A DNA stretch of 6,381 nt from Bacteroidota bacterium. GTDB lineage: Bacteria; Bacteroidota; Rhodothermia; Balneolales; HLUCCA01. The stretch is taken from NCBI GenBank assembly GCA_003448835.1, contig DLXM01000049.1, forward strand, positions 1 through 6,381, given 5' to 3'. Under the pieces are notes generated by a model that saw only the letters and a list, made by a program, of their open reading frames with translations, did not search any database and was not told where the DNA came from. The stretch's first letter is position 1. Each line of letters starts with the position of its first letter. This document shows, piece by piece, positions 1 through 5,675 of this stretch. The position numbers and the translations under genes were made by a program.

Positions 1-1
1 T

Positions 2-916
2 TATCTTGAACTCCTGAAGTATTTCCAGCCGGACATATTCATTTATGAGAATGTCCCGGGACTTTTCACAGCCACAGATGACGGAGAGAGGATTTTTGAA
101 AAACTCCTCAAAGACTTCTCACGTCTTTCGCCCTCATACGAAATCATTCCCCCCTTGGATAAAGTGTCGAAAAAGCCGCATGATTATATCCTTAATAGTG
201 TGAATTTCGGCGTTCCCCAGAACCGGAAGCGTCTGATTCTGGTTGGATATAGAGAAGACCTTGATGAAAAAGATCATGATATTCGCCGGATGTATGAGCG
301 GTTGCGTACTAAAAGAAAAACTGAAAAAAAACTAAAAACAGTGAAGGATGCAATCGGGGATTTACCCCACCTGAGGCCGGATTCCGGCAATAATGAATTT
401 CATTCCATCTATGAAGAAAATAAAAATCTTACGGGGTATCAGAAAAAAATGAGGAAGAACTCGATCGGTGTTCTCAATCATTTTGCACGGGCACATATGC
501 AGACCGACCTCGACAGGTACCGGTATTTTATTGAGCATTATCAGGACACCGGAAAGTCAGCTACCATGAAAGATCTGATTGTGGAACGATCCGATCTTAT
601 GCCTGCTCATAAAGAAATTAATAATGACAAATTTGTTGACCGGTTTAAAGTCCAGGTCTGGTCAAAACCGGCATCGACCATAACCGCCCATCTCTCAAAA
701 GACGGTCATTATTTTATCCATCCGGATATTGAACAATGCAGATCGTTTACTGTAAGAGAGGCTGCACGTTGTCAGTCATTCCCGGATAATTTCTATTTTG
801 AAGGACCAAGAACTGAACAGTTCCGTCAGGTTGGGAATGCAGTCCCACCTCTGCTTGCAAAAGCTATCGGGTCGTCAGTACGGTGCGAACTGGAAAAAAT
901 ATATCCGGATGCCTGA
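2..916 (+). CDS. C5-cytosine DNA methyltransferase, C-terminal part (5' end outside window)
   Basis: This enzyme transfers a methyl group from S-adenosylmethionine to carbon 5 of cytosine in a specific DNA sequence. The frame is open from base 2, giving 304 visible residues; no start in the window is genuine (the TTG at 155 lies inside the domain). Visible C5-methylase motifs are ENVPG (motif VI, visible residues 16-20, the Glu that contacts the target cytosine), PQNRKR (motif VIII, about 216-232), a variable stretch acting as target recognition domain, FTVREAARCQSFP (motif IX, about 743-783) and RQVGNAVPP (motif X, about 824-850). Motif I (SAM binding) and the catalytic PCQ loop must lie left of the window. 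The stop codon is 5 bp from that of the convergent vsr. Pairing with Vsr, and Z1/DUF4420 genes nearby, point to the modification arm of a restriction-type system. The target sequence cannot be read from the protein. The family call is very secure; the exact partner nuclease is inferred. Confidence 0.95.
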   Translation, partial: YLELLKYFQPDIFIYENVPGLFTATDDGERIFEKLLKDFSRLSPSYEIIPPLDKVSKKPHDYILNSVNFGVPQNRKRLILVGYREDLDEKDHDIRRMYERLRTKRKTEKKLKTVKDAIGDLPHLRPDSGNNEFHSIYEENKNLTGYQKKMRKNSIGVLNHFARAHMQTDLDRYRYFIEHYQDTGKSATMKDLIVERSDLMPAHKEINNDKFVDRFKVQVWSKPASTITAHLSKDGHYFIHPDIEQCRSFTVREAARCQSFPDNFYFEGPRTEQFRQVGNAVPPLLAKAIGSSVRCELEKIYPDA

Positions 917-921
917 AGAAT

Positions 922-1329
922 TCAGATATTGAGTGTTTCTTTTATTGTTTTTACAATCTCGGCCGGGTTTTTTCTGACATCATGTTCCCAGAATCTCATA
1001 ACCGTCCAGTTGTCATCTTGTAACTGTCGTGTATTTTTTTGATCCCGCTCGACATTGGAATTAATTTTTTTCATCCAGAATTCCTTGCGGGTTTCCGGTT
1101 CCTGAAAATCAACTGGGCATTTATGCCAGAAGCATCCGTCTATAAAAATTGCAATTTTCTTTTTGGTGAATACGATATCGGGTTTCCCTGGCAGATTGTA
1201 ATGGATCCGGTAACCTCGGATATTGTTTGACCAAAGTAATTTTCTTAATTTAATTTCCGGCCCCGTATTTTTACCCAAGATGTGGGACATATTTTTTTTA
1301 CGTTGTTCCGAAGTAAGGACATCCGTCAT
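922..1329 (-). CDS. vsr: Very-short-patch-repair (Vsr) T:G mismatch endonuclease
   Basis: Vsr nicks DNA 5' of the T in T:G mismatches produced when 5-methylcytosine deaminates, so it protects sites methylated by its partner methyltransferase. The protein is 135 aa, a normal full length. Visible landmarks are the N-terminal SEQRKKNMSHILGKNTGPE with E25, LPGKPDIVF containing the catalytic Asp D51, FIDGCFWHKCP with W68 and H69, and NVERD (93-96 region). These match the E. coli Vsr layout almost residue for residue, but E. coli His64 is Asp here, and the E. coli WEC segment reads FWEHDV, so the zinc ligands are altered. I chose the ATG at 1329 because MTDVLTSEQR fits the family's N-terminus; a TTG two codons upstream is also open. 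No strong Shine-Dalgarno precedes it (only TAGG). It is convergent with the methyltransferase, unlike the co-directional dcm-vsr pair of E. coli. A T6 run on the minus strand (899-894) just past the stop may terminate it. Confidence 0.93.
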   Translation of the reverse strand: MTDVLTSEQRKKNMSHILGKNTGPEIKLRKLLWSNNIRGYRIHYNLPGKPDIVFTKKKIAIFIDGCFWHKCPVDFQEPETRKEFWMKKINSNVERDQKNTRQLQDDNWTVMRFWEHDVRKNPAEIVKTIKETLNI

Positions 1330-1338
1330 AATCAAACC

Positions 1339-1348
1339 TATTTATATG
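1339..1348. promoter_or_regulatory. TATA-like box, orientation uncertain
   Basis: The plus strand reads TATTTATATG and the minus strand CATATAAATA, a good match to an archaeal TATA box. For vsr on the minus strand the box centre is only about 15 nt upstream of the ATG at 1329, which would put the transcript start inside the gene. For the plus-strand kinase gene it would start a transcript near 1371 with a leader of about 90 nt. Other minus-strand candidates for vsr are GGTATAAGG (1389-1381) and the T-rich stretch at about 1371-1362. The box is visible; which gene it serves is not settled. Confidence 0.3.
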
Positions 1349-1370
1349 ATAACGGGGATTGTGGATAAAA

Positions 1371-1384
1371 AAGGTAATCACCTT
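1371..1384. promoter_or_regulatory. 14-bp dyad AAGGT-N4-ACCTT in the divergent intergenic region
   Basis: AAGGT (1371-1375) and ACCTT (1380-1384) are perfect inverted repeats around AATC. The dyad lies between the TATA-like candidates for the two divergent genes, so it could be an operator. With arms this short, chance is quite possible. Confidence 0.25.
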
Positions 1385-1395
1385 ATACCCCTTAA

Positions 1396-1415
1396 TGACA
1401 ACTATTGAATTGTCA
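1396..1415. promoter_or_regulatory. 20-bp dyad TGACAA-N8-TTGTCA, candidate operator of the kinase operon
   Basis: TGACAA (1396-1401) and TTGTCA (1410-1415) form a perfect 6-bp inverted repeat with an 8-bp centre, symmetric in the way expected for a dimeric regulator. It ends directly upstream of an A-rich BRE-like stretch and the TATA-like box at 1423-1430, where an archaeal activator or repressor would often bind. It could also form a weak hairpin if transcribed. There is no sequence evidence for which protein binds it: the receiver protein in this operon has no visible DNA-binding domain. Confidence 0.35.
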
Positions 1416-1430
1416 AAAATGAATATAATG
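1416..1430 (+). promoter_or_regulatory. Candidate archaeal BRE/TATA promoter for the kinase-receiver operon
   Basis: The purine-rich AAAATGA (1416-1422) is followed by ATATAATG (1423-1430), resembling a BRE plus TATA box. A start about 26 nt downstream of the box centre falls near 1452, a few bases before the ATG at 1459. In bacterial terms TATAAT (1424-1429) would be a perfect -10, but the position for a -35 reads ACTATT, which is poor. This favours the archaeal reading. If the start really is near 1452, the RBS at 1447-1451 would be excluded from the mRNA, so a TATA further upstream may be the true one. Confidence 0.35.
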
Positions 1431-1446
1431 CCTCGATTGAATTAAA

Positions 1447-1451
1447 AAGGA
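1447..1451 (+). promoter_or_regulatory. Shine-Dalgarno AAGGA for the GHKL kinase gene
   Basis: AAGGA lies 7 nt before the ATG at 1459 and supports that start over internal Met codons. It requires the transcript to begin upstream of about 1445. Confidence 0.55.
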
Positions 1452-1458
1452 CACTAAT

Positions 1459-3525
1459 ATGGAAAATGATTTAACCGGTTTCAGAGTTGATTTGCGTTTA
1501 CTTCTAGAACTCGGAGAAAGACTCATTTCAAGAGATGAAATTGCTGTAGTTGAACTTGTAAAAAATTCATATGATGCAGATGCAAATTCTGTCAAAGTTG
1601 AAATTGAAAGTACTGCAATCAAAATTTCTGACGATGGGGAGGGGATGGATAAATCTGATATTGTTGAAGGATGGTTGACGATTGGAAGTTCTTATAAAAA
1701 TCAACATAAAACAACCCATAAAGGCAGAAGAGTTTTAGGGGAAAAGGGATTGGGCAGACTGGCAATATTACGTCTGGGTAAAAAAATTACAATTTATACC
1801 CAAAAATTAAGTCAACCCTGTTATAAAATAATCATTGATTGGGAAAGTGTCCATGAAGATTTGATCCGTGCAAAAAAATATACATCACTGTCTGATTTTA
1901 CCCCCACTGTAATCCCAGTAATTGATCCAATTTTTTCTGAAAATCACGGAACAAAAGTCATTATTGAGAGGTTGAATAAACCGTGGGAAAAAAAAGGGAT
2001 TGAACGATTAAAAACTTTTTTATCGAGATTATTAGAGGAGTACGATAAAGGACTCGTCGACGAATCCAAAAAGTTTAAAATTCACTATATTGTAAATGGT
2101 AATCCTATACCCCTTCTTCCTCCAGAAATCTTATTAAATCCACATTATTACTTGGAGATAAGCTTAGATCAAACAGGAAAGTTTGAAGGTACATTTAATT
2201 GGAAAATTGAAAAAAGTCAAGATTCTGAAAAAATTGAAGGTCGTATACCTCCTTTTAAGAAAGTAGGTGGAAAAAATGAAAAATTCTGGGTTACCGATCC
2301 TGAGGAAGGATGTGGCCCGTTTATTTTCAAACTTAATGTTTGGGATCTTGATTCTAAAGAAATTAAAGGATCAAAGGACGTATTGAAAGAGTGGTCAGGT
2401 GTCTCTTTAATAAAAGACACAATTCGGGTCATTCAACCGGATTCCGATTGGCTAGGCCTCGATTTAAGGCGAGTTCAAAATCCCACTACACGTTTAAGTT
2501 CAAATCAAGTTGTTGGTTCTGTGATTATATCCTCCGATGACAATCCTGGTTTAATCGATAAAACGGATAGAGAAGGATTACTTGAGTCAGATTCTTCAAA
2601 ATTATTAAAAAAAGCAATATTCGTTTTTTTTGATCTTTTAGAGAAAAGGCGGTATAAGCTTCGCCGTTCAAAGACGCTTTCAAAAGGATTTGTGTTTTCA
2701 AGTCTTGATACAAATCCATTAAAGTCGTTTAAAAAAGATCTTCCTGCAGAAAAACGGGAGCAATTTGACGAATATATTGACAATCTGGATAGTTACCGCG
2801 AATATCTTGAAGAATGGGCCCTTGGCAGAGATCGAATGGCAACTATGGGGTTGCTTGGTGCAAGGTTGATTCACGGGACTAGGCATGCCCTCATGAATAT
2901 TCTTCAGAGTTATCCTATAGTTAGAAACTCAATTTCGGATGTACCAGCAAATGCTCGCGAACCTCTGGAAAGAATGGTTAAAGGAGCTCAGTTACTATCT
3001 CAAGCTTTTAATGAATTAAATCCGTTTTTAAAATTCAGACAAAAAAGAGCAGCTGAGGATATTAAATTAAATGTATTGATCGGTTCACTTGAATATCTTT
3101 TCAAACCAGACATTCATAGAAACCGAATTCAAATAAAAAACATGATTAGAGAAAATACAATCCTTCGATCAAATAAAACCGATATTCTCCTCATTTTCGC
3201 AAATTTACTTGATAATTCAATTTACTGGATTGAGCAAAGTTCACCCGAAATCCGAATAATTGAATTCCGAGCAAAGGAGGATAAGGATAAAATTATTATC
3301 CAAATCGCAGATAGCGGACCTGGAATTGATTCAAGTGAATATGATTTAATTTTCGAAACAGGATGGTCACAGAAGTATGAAGGTACAGGACTCGGGCTGT
3401 CAATTGTGAAAGACATCGTGGAATCTTATGGTGGGAAAATTCATGCTGATAGAGATGAAGTGCTAAATGGTGCATTATTCGAAATTGAAATGCCATTTAA
3501 AGAAAATCGAGAGAAGAAAAAATGA
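1459..3525 (+). CDS. Double-GHKL protein: N-terminal Hsp90/MutL/MORC-like ATPase plus C-terminal histidine-kinase-like ATPase
   Basis: This 688-aa protein carries two separate GHKL ATP-binding folds. The first (about 1-115, HATPase_c_3 type) shows ELVKNSYDADA (N box, E32 and N36), DDGEGM (58-63) and GEKGLGRLA (94-102); residues about 160-400 form the family's middle region, ending in TDREGL (369-374). The second (about 535-680, HATPase_c type) shows NLLDN (582-586), DSGPG (618-622) and GTGLGLS (642-648). Between them an H-box-like helix, MGLLGARLIHGTRHAL, puts H472 at the phospho-acceptor position, but the acidic residue that normally follows is Gly. No signal peptide or membrane segment is seen, so it should be cytoplasmic. 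Role, inferred: an ATP-gated clamp or sensor that signals to the receiver protein translated from the overlapping gene (ATGA, 3522-3525). The start is supported by AAGGA 7 nt upstream. Base composition is clearly more AT-rich than the nuclease genes. Domain calls are secure; true kinase activity is uncertain. Signal and target are unknown. Confidence 0.88.
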   Translation: MENDLTGFRVDLRLLLELGERLISRDEIAVVELVKNSYDADANSVKVEIESTAIKISDDGEGMDKSDIVEGWLTIGSSYKNQHKTTHKGRRVLGEKGLGRLAILRLGKKITIYTQKLSQPCYKIIIDWESVHEDLIRAKKYTSLSDFTPTVIPVIDPIFSENHGTKVIIERLNKPWEKKGIERLKTFLSRLLEEYDKGLVDESKKFKIHYIVNGNPIPLLPPEILLNPHYYLEISLDQTGKFEGTFNWKIEKSQDSEKIEGRIPPFKKVGGKNEKFWVTDPEEGCGPFIFKLNVWDLDSKEIKGSKDVLKEWSGVSLIKDTIRVIQPDSDWLGLDLRRVQNPTTRLSSNQVVGSVIISSDDNPGLIDKTDREGLLESDSSKLLKKAIFVFFDLLEKRRYKLRRSKTLSKGFVFSSLDTNPLKSFKKDLPAEKREQFDEYIDNLDSYREYLEEWALGRDRMATMGLLGARLIHGTRHALMNILQSYPIVRNSISDVPANAREPLERMVKGAQLLSQAFNELNPFLKFRQKRAAEDIKLNVLIGSLEYLFKPDIHRNRIQIKNMIRENTILRSNKTDILLIFANLLDNSIYWIEQSSPEIRIIEFRAKEDKDKIIIQIADSGPGIDSSEYDLIFETGWSQKYEGTGLGLSIVKDIVESYGGKIHADRDEVLNGALFEIEMPFKENREKKK

Positions 3526-4679
3526 TGCTATTAAATGTGTACCATGTCGAAGATGACGACGATGCAATAAAAACCATTAGTGATTCGTGTTGTCTCGTAA
3601 ATTCACAATTTGAAAAAGAATTCGGAAAAGAAAATTCCGTTGAAATAAAATATTTTAATATCAGAAGTTTTGAAGAATTTCAAACTCAACATAAGGAATT
3701 AGAAATTGATATACTTATTATTGATCTTAAATTAGGGCCAGAACTTAAAAATCTAAATGGTTTAAAATGCCTCTATTTAATCAAAGATAGAGAAATTATC
3801 CCTGTAGTTATTTTTTCAGCGTATACTACTGAAATCCCTGAAGATAAAGAGTTAGAGAGATTAATATTCACGACTGTTCCAAAAGGAGTTCAGGATACTG
3901 AATTATTAATAAAAACCCTAAAACACGTTTTTGGTTTGAAATATTATTACAAACATCAAAAAAATCGAATATTGGGAGAATTTGAGAAAATTACTCTTGA
4001 AACATTCAGTGAATTAATGAAAGAAGATGAGTTTCTCAAAGTAGATACGAATTTATTTGCTATTTTAGCAACAAGCAGATTGACTTCATTATTATTAAAT
4101 TCCCCCCCGAATGATCAAAAGACTTTCCCCCCTGAATCAATTTTTATCTTTCCTCCTCTCGAATTGAAAACAATTTCACAATCGTCTGTGATGTTGGGGG
4201 ATTTTCTTAATTTTACTGATGAGAGAAAAAGGGAATCTTTATGGGTGGTCTGTTCGCCTTCTTGTGATCTGATTTTTGAATCTACAAGAAAACCAAAAAT
4301 TCGAGAGATTTTACTACTAAGATGCTACGAATCACCAAAACAAATATGGAAATATGAACGTTTAGGTGATACAGATAGAAATAGCGCACTTGATGATCTT
4401 TTTGAAAATAGAACCTGTAAAGTCATTAAAAGTCCACCTAAAATTTTTGGTGTGAATCATTTATTTATTTATTTTAAGGATTACACGACTATTCAATACA
4501 ATACAGTCATTGAAGGATTCTCAAACGGTAGTTGGAAAAAGGTTGCAACACTTGCGACACCGTATGCAGAAAGTCTTCAACACATGTTTGTTCATGATTT
4601 CTCGAGAATAGGAACACCAGATACCCCAAATAGAAAAGCGGAGAGTGAATGGTTAGACCAATTTAAAAAACAGAATTAA
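3522..4679 (+). CDS. Response-regulator receiver domain fused to an unrecognised C-terminal domain
   Basis: This 385-aa protein starts at the ATG overlapping the kinase stop codon (ATGA), so translation is probably coupled; a second ATG follows immediately. Residues about 1-138 form a receiver domain with the full set of phosphorylation residues: acidic pocket E10/D11/D12, phospho-acceptor D68 in LIIDLKLG, S99 in VIFSAYT, and K121 in VPKG. It should take phosphate from the GHKL protein. A helical, charged segment (about 139-190) leads into a domain of about 200 aa that I cannot assign. Its landmarks are VVCSPSCDL (242-250, C244 and C248) and, near the C-terminus, ATPYAESLQHMF followed by FSRIGTPD (345-367). 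I see no helix-turn-helix, GGDEF, nuclease or protease motif, so it is not an obvious transcription factor. It could be an effector enzyme, a binding domain or a partner-recruiting module. The gene is very AT-rich yet holds C7 and C6 tracts at 4102 and 4127. The receiver call is secure; the output function is unknown. Confidence 0.87.
   Translation: MMLLNVYHVEDDDDAIKTISDSCCLVNSQFEKEFGKENSVEIKYFNIRSFEEFQTQHKELEIDILIIDLKLGPELKNLNGLKCLYLIKDREIIPVVIFSAYTTEIPEDKELERLIFTTVPKGVQDTELLIKTLKHVFGLKYYYKHQKNRILGEFEKITLETFSELMKEDEFLKVDTNLFAILATSRLTSLLLNSPPNDQKTFPPESIFIFPPLELKTISQSSVMLGDFLNFTDERKRESLWVVCSPSCDLIFESTRKPKIREILLLRCYESPKQIWKYERLGDTDRNSALDDLFENRTCKVIKSPPKIFGVNHLFIYFKDYTTIQYNTVIEGFSNGSWKKVATLATPYAESLQHMFVHDFSRIGTPDTPNRKAESEWLDQFKKQN
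4102..4132 (+). repeat. Paired C7 and C6 homopolymer tracts inside the receiver gene
   Basis: C7 (4102-4108) and C6 (4127-4132) start 25 nt apart in an otherwise AT-rich gene, and each is preceded by T and codes for Pro-Pro (P195-P196 and P203-P204). Homopolymers like these are slippage-prone. A one-base change in either would leave the receiver domain intact but cut off or garble the C-terminal domain. Whether this is ever used is unknown. Confidence 0.4.
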
Positions 4680-4698
4680 TTTTTTTATGGAAAAAAAT
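4679..4698. terminator. Bidirectional T-run terminator between convergent genes
   Basis: The sequence ATTTTTTTATGGAAAAAAAT is a perfect inverted repeat with 8-bp arms and a 4-base centre. It begins at the last base of the receiver gene's TAA and lies 12 bp from the stop of the convergent DUF4420 gene. Transcripts from both sides run into seven consecutive U residues shortly after their stop codons. Archaeal RNA polymerase terminates at such U-runs without a GC-rich hairpin; a bacterial intrinsic terminator would need a GC stem, which is absent. Confidence 0.6.
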
Positions 4699-4710
4699 CT
4701 CAATAAGTAA

Positions 4711-5670
4711 TTAATCAAATCCATTCAAATTTATCTCATATTCCACCTTTTCAATCCCGGTGGGAATCCCTGCTGAAAAATTCTTCGCATTAATTCTTGG
4801 GAAATCACCCATGACGTTAAACAATGCCTCTTCAATGATCCGGAATCGCATCTTCTCATATTCCTCATTGTGATGGGGAGAATATCCAATGTGAACAAGG
4901 GCGGATTCAAATTTATCAAGAGCCTCACCATCTTTAACCAGGAGATTCCGGCAAGCCTCAATAATGCCAGGAAGCGTCAGCGCAGCACCCCCCTCTTCCC
5001 GAAGCCTCACCCCAAAAAAGAATAATTTTCCGTTCTCCGGGGGATCCAGCTGCTCAATCCCATTGATATGAAAAATCCTCCCACGCGAGGATGTAGTTGC
5101 TTTCACTTCAACAGAACATCCCGACCATTCAAAATCATGACGGCTCCCGAAGGGTCCCTGCCATCTTTTTACTGCTTCTATGGGTCCAACTTCCGGGATC
5201 AGTTTTTCAGTCAGATAACGAATCTCGGCAAACAGCCCGATCACTTCATTCCTTGAAAGAAGATTCTGTGGGATCTGTCCCCAGAACCTCCGCCACTTCG
5301 CCAAAACGGAATGAGTAATTTCTGCCGGAGATTTGATCCCCTTCACGATTTCTGAAATTATTTCACTAGCGATAAGATCGAAACCCGAATACCCGGCGGG
5401 ATCGAGGCAGATGAGATCAATATATCGCGAAGGGGATTGACCGTGAACATTCAGTTCACGGGTTTCAACCTGAATTCCCCTGCTCTGCCGGTCTTCAAAA
5501 GCAGAATCTTCAGCTTTGATCTGCACCAGAATATGCCGCTGGTTTTCCGAATTGAGTGCACAAAATACCTGAACAGAAAGTTCTGGTGCGGATGGTTTGG
5601 CAGTAAGATTCTCCCCCGTGGGTAGATTTGTCTCCAGAAGTGCCCAGAGTTCAGGAGAAATTTTTGCCAT
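4711..5670 (-). CDS. PD-(D/E)XK nuclease-fold protein, DUF4420 type
   Basis: This 319-aa protein matches the layout of the DUF4420 family of restriction-endonuclease-fold proteins. The N-terminal part (about 1-125) is a beta-rich region with YIDLICLD (83-90). The core follows: WRRFWGQ (126-132), GLFAEIRYL (145-153) with E149 in the helix before the active site, then HDFEWSGCSVEVKATT (178-193), giving D179 and E188-V-K190 as the metal-binding D...ExK set, and a downstream GIEQL with Q207. It is therefore expected to cut DNA, as the nuclease arm of the cluster. It starts at the ATG at 5670, 5 nt after the stop of the Z1-like gene, with GGGAG 9 nt upstream inside the end of that gene. The two genes form one transcription unit on the minus strand, with translational coupling likely. 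Family members usually sit beside Z1 genes, which supports both calls. Full length, no frameshift seen. Cleavage site and dependence on methylation are unknown. Confidence 0.85.
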   Translation of the reverse strand: MAKISPELWALLETNLPTGENLTAKPSAPELSVQVFCALNSENQRHILVQIKAEDSAFEDRQSRGIQVETRELNVHGQSPSRYIDLICLDPAGYSGFDLIASEIISEIVKGIKSPAEITHSVLAKWRRFWGQIPQNLLSRNEVIGLFAEIRYLTEKLIPEVGPIEAVKRWQGPFGSRHDFEWSGCSVEVKATTSSRGRIFHINGIEQLDPPENGKLFFFGVRLREEGGAALTLPGIIEACRNLLVKDGEALDKFESALVHIGYSPHHNEEYEKMRFRIIEEALFNVMGDFPRINAKNFSAGIPTGIEKVEYEINLNGFD

Positions 5671-5675
5671 CCGGA

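Noticed and set aside
155..916. TTG at 155 as the start of a shorter methyltransferase
   Set aside because: The frame is open to base 2, and the upstream codons contain the ENVPG motif of the same domain, so 155 is internal.
955..973. Hairpin terminator CGGCCGGG plus T6 after the methyltransferase
   Set aside because: The GC segment is a loopless palindrome and cannot form a normal stem; only the T-run might act, and it lies about 50 bp inside the opposing vsr gene.
1330..1335. TTG at 1335 as the vsr start
   Set aside because: The ATG two codons downstream gives the expected Vsr N-terminus and has no worse upstream signal.
1039..1408. Short plus-strand frames opposite vsr
   Set aside because: They are antisense to a strongly conserved gene, show no family motif and have no ribosome binding site of note.
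1401..1429. Bacterial sigma-70 promoter using TATAAT at 1424-1429
   Set aside because: The -10 is perfect, but the properly spaced -35 position reads ACTATT; TTGAAT and TTGTCA nearby are too close.
1330..4710. Mobile-element insertion with target-site duplication around the kinase-receiver pair
   Set aside because: I compared the two borders by eye and found no convincing direct or terminal inverted repeats and no transposase or integrase.
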